A stretch of 44,898 nucleotides of DNA from Deltaproteobacteria bacterium. Lineage in GTDB: Bacteria > Desulfobacterota > Desulfovibrionia > Desulfovibrionales > Desulfovibrionaceae. This document shows positions 17,602 to 23,809 of the stretch, piece by piece. How positions within the stretch are numbered: the stretch's first letter is position 1; each line of letters opens with the position of its first letter. The notes beneath the pieces are model-generated. The model saw only the letters and a program-made list of their open reading frames with translations, was not told the DNA's origin and ran no database searches. Where the stretch lies: NCBI GenBank assembly GCA_031264465.1, contig JAISDX010000104.1, positions 1 through 44,898 of the forward strand. The letters run 5' to 3'. The translations under genes were made by a program, and so were the position numbers.

Positions 17602-18777
17602 TCAGTCGCGCATGGAGGTCTGAAAAACCCCTTGTGGCGCCTTGCTGGCCGGTTCATCCGCCGCTGGCGGTCCTGGCGACAAATCCACCTTGTCCAGACG
17701 CGAGAAGCCGGATTCAATCACGGCCGTGCCGCCATCCCAGACCGTGGCGTAAATTTGTTTTTTGCTGCTCAGGTTGCGCACCGGGATGCTTTCGCCCTTG
17801 ACGCCGTCGGCCAGGGCTTCGGCACGCACGGCCAGGCGCACGCTGTTGCTCTGGTAAATCAGGCTGATGCGGCTGCCCTTGGCCACCGTGGGCACCCAGG
17901 TGAGGTCCGCCAGGCCAATGGGATCGCCCGGCAAAAGAGCCCTGGTCAGGCGCCAGGGGCCGCCCTTGCCGTCCCAGATCTCGCCTTTGCTGACGGCCAG
18001 GTTCTTGCGGATAAAAGTGATCCGCGAGGGGTCCAGCACGTCGCCCCGGCTCAGGGGCGCGGCGGCGCAGGGTACCGAGGCCCAGCACTCGATCATCACG
18101 GTGCCGGTAAGGCGCTTGACCACGCTGCCGTCAGGCTCGCGCACTTCCAGGCGCAGGCTGAGCCGCCCCGGCGCGACGCCCTGCGGCATGTCCAGGGCCA
18201 GGCGCTGGCCGCTGCGCTGCAAAAACACCGTGCCGGGCAGACGAAAATCACTGAGCATGGCTTCGCCGGGCAAAGTGGCCAGCATGGGAGTCAAACTCTT
18301 GACGACCAGCTCCTGCACCTGGGCCGCGCCCAAAACGCTCCCGCCGCGCTGGATCACCAGGGAAGGCGGGTACAGGCACAAGCTGGCCAAGTCGCGCCCG
18401 GCGCTGCCCAGCATGGCCTGCTGCAGGCGCGGCCGGGTAAGGTTCATGGGTTTGCCGCTTTCGCCGGGCGCTTCCCAAAGCTCGATGGCAGCCAGTTTCC
18501 GCCAGATCTCGTCAGGAATGTCGCCCACCGGCACGGCGATTTCGCCCAAGGTGATCGTTTCGCCCTGCACCGTGGCTGCCTCCACGATGCGCAAGCGCCA
18601 GGAAATATCGCCTATGTCGCCCAGGTACGGGGCTTTGACCGTATCGGCTCCCACCCCGCTTGCCGGGCTGGCTTTGGAGGCCGTGGCCCCTTCCAGAATC
18701 GCGAAAAACAGCAATACGCCCAGGAGTAAACATAGCGGGACCGTGTAGCCGCGCGGCTCTTGCCTCTTGATTTTCAT
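17602..18777 (-). CDS. flgA: Flagellar P-ring assembly chaperone FlgA
   Basis: FlgA is a periplasmic chaperone that helps FlgI polymerise into the P-ring. I chose the ATG at 18777 (391 residues) because GGGAGGGCGAATTT precedes it; the frame also contains an upstream TTG at 18798 with nothing in its favour. A hydrophobic signal segment (YTVPLCLLLGVLLFFAIL) is near the N-terminus. The C-terminal half has the SAF/FlgA fold: 'LSRGDVLDPSRITF', 'RALLPGDPIGLADL', 'VAKGSRISLIY' and 'GESIPVRN'. It is longer than enterobacterial FlgA (about 220) because of an N-terminal extension, as in other Desulfobacterota. It lies between flgG and flgH. Confidence 0.92.
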   Translation of the reverse strand: MKIKRQEPRGYTVPLCLLLGVLLFFAILEGATASKASPASGVGADTVKAPYLGDIGDISWRLRIVEAATVQGETITLGEIAVPVGDIPDEIWRKLAAIELWEAPGESGKPMNLTRPRLQQAMLGSAGRDLASLCLYPPSLVIQRGGSVLGAAQVQELVVKSLTPMLATLPGEAMLSDFRLPGTVFLQRSGQRLALDMPQGVAPGRLSLRLEVREPDGSVVKRLTGTVMIECWASVPCAAAPLSRGDVLDPSRITFIRKNLAVSKGEIWDGKGGPWRLTRALLPGDPIGLADLTWVPTVAKGSRISLIYQSNSVRLAVRAEALADGVKGESIPVRNLSSKKQIYATVWDGGTAVIESGFSRLDKVDLSPGPPAADEPASKAPQGVFQTSMRD

Positions 18778-18837
18778 AAATTCGCCCTCCCCTCCCAAAT
18801 AAAATCCGGTGCGGCACGGCCGGCGGCCGCTTATCCG

Positions 18838-19629
18838 CTAGTTTCTCTTGAGCTGGATCGCCGTCTGAAGCATGGCGTCCGAAGTCTGAATGGCCTTGGA
18901 GTTCATTTCGTAGGCGCGCTGGCCCACAATCATGTTCACCATTTCGTCCACCACTTCCACGTTGGACATTTCCAAAAAGCCCTGGGCGATGGTGCCGACG
19001 TTCTCTTCGCCTGGCACCCCTTCCTGGGCGTCGCCGGAAGCTTCCGTGGTGCTGTAAAGGTTGCGCCCACGCGCTTCCAGGCCGGCCGGGTTGATGAAGG
19101 TGTAAAGCGGGATGTCCGCTCCGGCCAGTTCCTCGCCGTTGGCATCCAGGGCGGAGATATGGCCGTTTTCCGTCACCATGATGTTCTTGGTTTCCACGGG
19201 CACGGCAAACTCCGGCTGCAACACGTAACCGTTGGCCGTAACCACGGTACCGTCCTGGTTCAGCTTGAACGCGCCGGCCCGGGTGTACATGTCTTCGCCG
19301 TTCACCTGCACCAGAAAGAAGCCGTCGCCTTCAATGGCGAGATCCAGCGGGTTGTTGGTGTTCTGGTAGTCTCCCTGAGAAAACTCCTTGTGCACGCTGG
19401 TGGCGCGCACGCCCATGCCCACCTGCAGGCCCACCGGAATGCGCTCGTCGCCCCCGGTGCCGGTGATGGAGCCGGCAATCTTCATGTTCTGGTACATCAG
19501 GTCCTCGAACTCGGCCCGGTTCTTTTTGAAGCCGGTGGTATTCACGTTGGCCAGGTTGTGGGAAATGACGTCAATGTTGAGTTGTTGCGCCACCATCCCG
19601 GTGGCCGCCGTCCAAAGGGACCGCATCAT
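18838..19629 (-). CDS. flgG: Flagellar basal-body distal rod protein FlgG
   Basis: FlgG is the main distal-rod subunit of the flagellar drive shaft. The 263-residue protein starts 'MMRSLWTAATGMVAQQLNID' and contains the rod N-terminal signature 'ISHNLANVNTTGFKK', the 'NPLDLAIEGDGFF' signature and the C-terminal 'GFLEMSNVEVVDEMVNMIVGQRAYE', all diagnostic and of the usual length. A GGGAGG ribosome-binding site precedes the ATG at 19629. flgF lies 74 nt upstream and flgA 60 nt downstream, so all are probably transcribed together. Confidence 0.98.
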   Translation of the reverse strand: MMRSLWTAATGMVAQQLNIDVISHNLANVNTTGFKKNRAEFEDLMYQNMKIAGSITGTGGDERIPVGLQVGMGVRATSVHKEFSQGDYQNTNNPLDLAIEGDGFFLVQVNGEDMYTRAGAFKLNQDGTVVTANGYVLQPEFAVPVETKNIMVTENGHISALDANGEELAGADIPLYTFINPAGLEARGRNLYSTTEASGDAQEGVPGEENVGTIAQGFLEMSNVEVVDEMVNMIVGQRAYEMNSKAIQTSDAMLQTAIQLKRN

Positions 19630-19703
19630 GATCTTATCCTCCCGCCGGTTAAGCCGGCCTGATTGCTTCCATTATATTTATTGTTCATATTTCCCGGTTA
19701 TGC

Positions 19704-20486
19704 TTACCTGTTACGGCCGACCTTGGTGGTAGCTTCGCGGTCCATGGCGTCGGAGGTCTGCATTACCTTTTGGTAAGCTTCAAACTGGCGCTGGGCCTCG
19801 ATCATGTTCACCATTTCGTAAACCACGTCCACGTTGGGCATTTCCAGAAAACCCTGGGCCAGTACGCCCTCGAATTCCAGCTCTTCCGGCTCTGCCCCGC
19901 CACGCGGGCGGAAGGTGTTGCCGCCCATTTTCTCCAGGTTTTCTCCGGCGTCGGCCACGTTCACCACGGTAAGCTGGCCCAGGAGCGCGCCGTCGCCGAA
20001 AATGCGGCCGTCTTCGGCGATGTTCAGGTGCGAAATCCCGGCCGGGATGTTTATTTCCCCACCGTCCGAAAGCACCGGGAAGCCCTGCTCGGTGATGAGC
20101 ATGCCTTCGGAATCCAGGCGGAAATGCCCGTTGCGGCTGTACAAGTCGCCCTGCGGGGTGCGGTATTTGAAAAAGCCCTCGCCGCTGATGGCCAGGTCCA
20201 AGGGGCCGCCGGTGCCTTTAAGGCTGCCCTGCTCAAAATCCACCCGCGATACGGCCAGGCGCGGGCGGGCCGCATGATGCGGCTCGGGAAAAAGCTTTTC
20301 CGAACGCACCGTGGCCACCGGCTCCATGATCTGGTCGTGCGCGAACATGATGAACGTATCGCGAAAAGCCATGGCGTCGCGCTTGTAGCCGACGGTGTTG
20401 ATGTTCGCCAAATTGTTGGCGATGCCATTCATCCGGTGCTCGTTGCTGAGCGCCCCGAAAAGCCCGCTGAACATAGCGTTTTGCAT
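19704..20486 (-). CDS. flgF: Flagellar basal-body proximal rod protein FlgF
   Basis: The 260-residue FlgF is a proximal-rod subunit exported by the flagellar type III apparatus. It has the N-terminal 'NEHRMNGIANNLANINTVGYKRD', the central 'GPLDLAISGEGFF' signature and the C-terminal 'GFLEMPNVDVVYEMVNMIEAQR'. The ATG at 20486 has GGGAGG seven bases upstream. It is the first gene of the four-gene flagellar run and lies about 40 nt downstream of the predicted start from a sigma-54 promoter. A toxin-antitoxin pair diverges on the other side. Confidence 0.97.
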   Translation of the reverse strand: MQNAMFSGLFGALSNEHRMNGIANNLANINTVGYKRDAMAFRDTFIMFAHDQIMEPVATVRSEKLFPEPHHAARPRLAVSRVDFEQGSLKGTGGPLDLAISGEGFFKYRTPQGDLYSRNGHFRLDSEGMLITEQGFPVLSDGGEINIPAGISHLNIAEDGRIFGDGALLGQLTVVNVADAGENLEKMGGNTFRPRGGAEPEELEFEGVLAQGFLEMPNVDVVYEMVNMIEAQRQFEAYQKVMQTSDAMDREATTKVGRNR

Positions 20487-20537
20487 AAAACCTCCCTGCG
20501 GGCCGGCCCGCGAACCGGGGGCGGCCTGCTCCTGTCA

Positions 20538-20553
20538 TGCAACATGCGGGCCA
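20538..20553 (-). promoter_or_regulatory. Sigma-54 (RpoN) promoter of the flgF operon
   Basis: On the minus strand the sequence is TGGCCCG-CATG-TTGCA, against the consensus TGGCACG-N4-TTGCW: one mismatch, invariant GG and GC with the correct 10-nt separation. The start of transcription would fall near 20526, about 40 nt before the flgF ATG. RpoN control of rod, ring and hook genes is standard in flagellar hierarchies. Confidence 0.85.
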
Positions 20554-20696
20554 AGGAGCGCAACGGCGGGTTATTAAAGAAAATCCCGGCCGGAGCGCGC
20601 TGTTGCCGGACGGTCAACGTCAAGCTTATGACCATAAAAAAGCCGTGCGGCTTCAGGCCAGGCACGCCCTGACCCTTCCGCCGAGGGAGAATTCTA

Positions 20697-20724
20697 TTGA
20701 CATGCAGTCATAAAATGCTATCAT
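20697..20724 (+). promoter_or_regulatory. Sigma-70 promoter of hicAB
   Basis: TTGACA (20697-20702), a 16-nt spacer and TATCAT (20719-20724). Only six bases separate the -10 box from the hicA ATG at 20731, so transcription would begin at or within a base or two of the start codon. Confidence 0.75.
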
Positions 20725-20732
20725 GCTTACAT
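20701..20732 (+). repeat. Two CATGCNNNCAT direct repeats, candidate HicB operator
   Basis: CATGC-agt-CAT (20701-20711) and CATGC-tta-CAT (20722-20732) are identical at all eight defined positions and begin exactly 21 bp apart, i.e. two helical turns. One copy overlaps the -35 box; the other covers the end of the -10 box and the hicA start. That placement suits autorepression by the DNA-binding antitoxin. Confidence 0.5.
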
Positions 20733-20985
20733 GAACAGCAAGCACCAAAAGATCCTGCAAGCGGTTTTCGCAACACCTGTTTCAGGCTCTATTGAGTGGA
20801 CTGCCATAGAATCCCTTCTGATTGCCGCCGGTGCGACGCTGCAAGAAGGGCGCGGCTCGCGTATTCGCTTTGTTTATAGAAATGAAAGGGCAACTTTTCA
20901 TCGGCCGCACCCGGAAAAAGAAGCCAAGCCATACCAGGTAAAAGACGCGAAAAAATTCCTGGAGACGATAGGAGTAACACCATGA
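20731..20985 (+). CDS. hicA: HicA-family toxin (mRNA interferase)
   Basis: HicA toxins cleave mRNA independently of ordinary translation stops and are neutralised by HicB. The 84-residue protein has the small alpha-beta-beta-beta-alpha (dsRBD-like) layout: helix with 'IEWTAIESLLIAAGAT', strand 'GSRIRFVY', then 'ATFHRPHPEKE', where the His of the HRPHP segment is the expected catalytic residue, and a final helix 'VKDAKKFLETIG'. The stop overlaps the start of hicB by 4 nt, the usual toxin-first order. The promoter leaves almost no leader, so the toxin may be translated from a leaderless transcript. Confidence 0.9.
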   Translation: MNSKHQKILQAVFATPVSGSIEWTAIESLLIAAGATLQEGRGSRIRFVYRNERATFHRPHPEKEAKPYQVKDAKKFLETIGVTP

Positions 20986-21305
20986 AGGCAATGCAATACA
21001 AGGGCTATTCGGCCCGCATTGAGTACAGCGATGAAGACCGTTGCTTTGTCGGCCATATTGCCGGAATCAGAGATATAGTCGGCTTCCACGGTGAAAGCGT
21101 GGCTGAAATGCGTGCCGCCTTTGAGGAAGCCGTTGATGACTATCTGGCCTTATGCGCGGAAACAGGAAAAAGACCAGACAAGCCGTATTCCGGCCGCATT
21201 ATGCTCCGTGTTCCGCCGGAATTGCACGCACAGGCGGCCAGGCGGGCGGAAGCGAACGGACTTTCCCTGAATCAATGGGCAATGGAGCGGCTTTCTCATG
21301 GTTGA
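20982..21305 (+). CDS. hicB: HicB-family antitoxin with C-terminal ribbon-helix-helix domain
   Basis: The 107-residue protein has the N-terminal partial RNase H-like fold that covers HicA ('YKGYSARIEYSDEDRCFVGH', then 'VGFHGESVAEMRAAFEEAVDDYL'). A C-terminal Arc/ribbon-helix-helix DNA-binding segment follows ('GRIMLRVPPELHAQAARRAEANGLSLNQW'). The DNA-binding part should repress the hicAB promoter, where two spaced direct repeats are visible. Upstream sequence GGAG (in 'ggagacgataggagtaacacc') provides a good ribosome-binding site, better than that of hicA, which would favour excess antitoxin. Confidence 0.93.
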   Translation: MKAMQYKGYSARIEYSDEDRCFVGHIAGIRDIVGFHGESVAEMRAAFEEAVDDYLALCAETGKRPDKPYSGRIMLRVPPELHAQAARRAEANGLSLNQWAMERLSHG

Positions 21306-21398
21306 CATCATATCGACCAGCAAAGAACGCCGGGTTAACGGCAAAACTTCCAGTTAAGGCGCGCCGGACTGGAATTTACACATATTTCGCCGCCAGTC

Positions 21399-21427
21399 TT
21401 GACAAAACTTGAGGGCGCGGCTATCTT
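21399..21427 (+). promoter_or_regulatory. Sigma-70 promoter upstream of rimP
   Basis: TTGACA (21399-21404), a 17-nt spacer and TATCTT (21422-21427). A second perfect -10 hexamer, TATAAT (21466-21471), lies downstream but lacks a clear -35 box. Transcripts from either would read through the leader hairpin before rimP. Confidence 0.65.
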
Positions 21428-21433
21428 TCCATC

Positions 21434-21554
21434 ACTCAGTGAGGGCTGATTCTGCCTTATTTCCTTATAATACAGAAATTTGACGGAGTTTGTCTTCTCA
21501 TCCTGAGGGCTAAAAGCAGCTCGTAGGGTGGCCTGACCGGCCTCCCTTTTTTTT
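21434..21554 (+). ncRNA. Candidate leader RNA or small RNA ahead of rimP, ending in a terminator
   Basis: Between the promoter and rimP lie about 120 nt with no reading frame. The segment holds two copies of TGAGGGCT (21440-21447 and 21504-21511) and ends in an intrinsic terminator. This could be a free small RNA or an attenuated leader of the rimP-nusA operon. I recognise no known RNA family and no tRNA fold. Confidence 0.4.
21525..21554 (+). terminator. Intrinsic terminator in the rimP leader
   Basis: AGGGTGGCC (21525-21533) pairs with GGCCTCCCT (21539-21547) with one mismatch and a TGACC loop, followed directly by eight T residues (21547-21554). It lies 37 nt before the rimP ATG, so it must be attenuated or bypassed for operon expression. 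Confidence 0.75.
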
Positions 21555-21590
21555 AACTTTTGCCCATTTTAAAAGCCAACCCGGCCTTAT

Positions 21591-22196
21591 ATGGAAAACC
21601 TGAACCTGACCGACCGTATCGCCGCCCTGGCCGAGCCGCTCCTGAGCTCGCTCGGGCTTGCCCTCTGGGGCATCGAATATTTACCTGGCAGCCGGGCCGT
21701 GGCGCGCCTTTATATTGAGCGCGCCGGCCTTTCAGCGGGCATGGATTCCGAAGAGGCCGGCATAGACGAATGCGCCCAGGCCTCCCGTCTGATTGGCCTA
21801 GCCCTGGAAGTGGAGGATTTCATCCCTTCCGCCTATGTGCTGGAAGTTTCCACCCCCGGGCTGGAGCGGCGCTTTTTCCGGCCGGCCCAGTTGGCCGCGG
21901 CCCAGGGCAGGCGCGTGGAAGTCACCCTGTCCGAAGCCGTGAACGCGAACGGCCGCAAAAAGTACGCCGGCTGCCTGGTTGAGGGACGCATTACGGAAAG
22001 CGGCGACTGGCGGTTCGACTTGACTGTTGACGAGCCGGCCGCCGCTGAAGAAGCGCGCTTGGCCTTCCTCTGGTCCAAAACCCGGCAGGCCCGGCAACTG
22101 TACGACCCGCCGGCCAAAGAAAAGCCCGGCAAAAAATCCGGGGGCAAGCCGGGCGCCGAACCCGCTCCCGCGCAAGCCCGCAAGCGGAACGGATAA
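21591..22196 (+). CDS. rimP: Ribosome maturation factor RimP
   Basis: RimP helps assemble the 30S subunit. The 201-residue protein has the N-terminal alpha/beta domain ('LGLALWGIEYLPGSRAVARLYIER'), the linking 'IDECAQASRLIGLALEVEDFIPSAYVLEVSTPGLERR' signature and a C-terminal Sm-like barrel. A Lys/Pro/Ala-rich tail ends it (KEKPGKKSGGKPG...), longer than in E. coli. No clear Shine-Dalgarno precedes the ATG, which is unusual beside its neighbours. It opens the rimP-nusA-ylxR-infB operon. Confidence 0.95.
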   Translation: MENLNLTDRIAALAEPLLSSLGLALWGIEYLPGSRAVARLYIERAGLSAGMDSEEAGIDECAQASRLIGLALEVEDFIPSAYVLEVSTPGLERRFFRPAQLAAAQGRRVEVTLSEAVNANGRKKYAGCLVEGRITESGDWRFDLTVDEPAAAEEARLAFLWSKTRQARQLYDPPAKEKPGKKSGGKPGAEPAPAQARKRNG

Positions 22197-22250
22197 ACGT
22201 AATTTTTCAGATACCACCCGGGTTTTACCCGCCGATGGAGGATTATCAAG

Positions 22251-23564
22251 ATGAGTATGGAGCTCAAAAAAGCCATTGACCAGATCAGCAAAGACAAGGG
22301 CCTGGATCGCGCCATGTTGATTGCCACCCTGGAAGACGCCGTGCGCACCTCGGTCGAGCGCAAGTACGGCGATGATTTGGACATTGAGGTGAGCTTTGAC
22401 GAGGAAAGCGGAGACATAAACGTTTTCCAGTTCAAGATAGTGGTGGACGATCCGGCGGACGACAGCACCCAAATAAGCCTTGAGGACGCGCAACAGCACG
22501 ACCCCAGCGTACAACTGGACGACGAAGTGGGCTTCCGCCTGCGGGTGGAAGACCTGGGGCGCATTGCCGCCCAGTCGGCCAAGCAGGTGATCATTCAGCG
22601 CATGCGCGACGCCGAGCAGGGAATCATTTACGAGGAATACAAAGACCGCAAGGGCGAGATCGTTTCCGGCATCATCCTGCGCCGCGACAAAATGGGCTGG
22701 ATCATCAACCTGGGCCGCACCGAGGCCATTTTGCCCAAAGAAGAGCAAATCCCCCGCGAGCACTACAAGCGCGGCGACCGGGTACAGGCCCTGGTTATCG
22801 ACGTGCGCCGCGAAGGGCGCGGCCCGCAGGTGGTGGTTTCCCGTTCGCACCCCGATTACATGGCCGCCCTGTTCAAACGCGAAGTGCCGGAAGTTGACGA
22901 CGGCACCGTGCAAATCATGGGCGTGGCGCGCGACCCGGGCAGCCGGGCCAAGGTGGCGGTGATCAGCCGCGACCGCGACGTGGATCCGGTGGGCGCCTGC
23001 GTGGGCATTCGCGGTTCGCGCATCCAGAACATCGTGCAGGAATTGCGCGGCGAGCGCATCGACATCGTGGTCTGGAGCCCCGACGTGGCCAGCTACGCCA
23101 GCAATGCCCTGGCCCCGGCCGTGCTTTCCCGCATCATTGTGGATGACGAGGAAAACATGCTGGAAGTGATCGTGCCGGACGACCAACTCACCAACGCCAT
23201 CGGGCGCAAGGGGCAGAACGTCAAGCTGGCCGCGCGCCTCCTGGGCTGGAAGATAGATATTTACACCGAAAGCCGCTACAACGAGGCCAACGCCATCGGG
23301 CGCGGCCTGGAGCATCTGGCCAGCGTGGCCGAAGTGTCGCTGGAGAACTTTGTGAACGCCGGCCTCACCACCCTGGAAGCTGTGCGCCTGGCCTCGGACG
23401 AAGAACTCGTCGACCGGCTCGGCCTGATTTCCTCCAAAATTGCCGACATCCGCTCGGCCGTGAACTTCCTGATGCCGCTTGAAGAAAGAAACTCCGGCGC
23501 GGAAGCGGAGCAAGACGGCGAAGCGGCCCCGGCGGAAGAAACCGGACAGGACCATGACGCCTGA
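22251..23564 (+). CDS. nusA: Transcription termination/antitermination factor NusA
   Basis: NusA binds RNA polymerase and nascent RNA to control pausing, termination and antitermination. The 437-residue protein has the NusA N-terminal domain (ELKKAIDQISKDKGLDR...), an S1 domain ('GEIVSGIILRRDKMGWIINLG'), KH1 with 'DPVGACVGIRGSRIQNIVQELRGERIDIV' and KH2 with 'NAIGRKGQNVKLAARLLGW'. The C-terminus ends in a single helix-hairpin-helix-like segment and an acidic tail; the long acidic repeats of enterobacterial NusA (495 residues) are absent. GGAGG precedes the ATG. The stop overlaps the start of ylxR. Confidence 0.98.
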   Translation: MSMELKKAIDQISKDKGLDRAMLIATLEDAVRTSVERKYGDDLDIEVSFDEESGDINVFQFKIVVDDPADDSTQISLEDAQQHDPSVQLDDEVGFRLRVEDLGRIAAQSAKQVIIQRMRDAEQGIIYEEYKDRKGEIVSGIILRRDKMGWIINLGRTEAILPKEEQIPREHYKRGDRVQALVIDVRREGRGPQVVVSRSHPDYMAALFKREVPEVDDGTVQIMGVARDPGSRAKVAVISRDRDVDPVGACVGIRGSRIQNIVQELRGERIDIVVWSPDVASYASNALAPAVLSRIIVDDEENMLEVIVPDDQLTNAIGRKGQNVKLAARLLGWKIDIYTESRYNEANAIGRGLEHLASVAEVSLENFVNAGLTTLEAVRLASDEELVDRLGLISSKIADIRSAVNFLMPLEERNSGAEAEQDGEAAPAEETGQDHDA

Positions 23565-23805
23565 GGCGGAAAAACGCCCGCCCCTGCGCACCTGCCTGAT
23601 CTGCAGGCAAAAGCGAGCCAAGGGCGAATTGACGAGATTTGTATTGGACGGTGATGTCCGGATTGAGGACGCGAAACAGCGTCTGCCCGGGCGGGGATAT
23701 TATGTTTGCGCCGGCGGCGACTGCCGGGAACAATGGTTGCGCCGCGCTGCGCGCGGACGCGGAAGAGCGCGCTCCGGGTGTAGCGGCACCCGAACAAAGA
23801 GGTAA
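23554..23805 (+). CDS. ylxR: YlxR (DUF448) RNA-binding protein
   Basis: The ATG at 23554 overlaps the nusA stop. A longer frame upstream lies inside nusA and is not used. The 83-residue protein has the YlxR signature '[19 protein letters not shown]' and '[16 protein letters not shown]', with four cysteines in two pairs, and a strongly basic C-terminal tail. YlxR binds RNA and in Bacillus modulates RNase P; it is nearly always between nusA and infB, as here. Confidence 0.92.
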   Translation: MTPEAEKRPPLRTCLICRQKRAKGELTRFVLDGDVRIEDAKQRLPGRGYYVCAGGDCREQWLRRAARGRGRARSGCSGTRTKR

Positions 23806-23809
23806 CGGC

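Noticed and set aside
21428..21590. Possible tRNA gene ahead of rimP, as in some Proteobacteria
   Set aside because: No cloverleaf, T-loop (TTCRANY) or anticodon arm could be drawn from this stretch.
23479..23553. N-terminal extension of ylxR starting within nusA
   Set aside because: The extension lies in the nusA tail; the family starts at the CXXC-containing part and the ATG at 23554 overlaps the nusA stop in the usual way.
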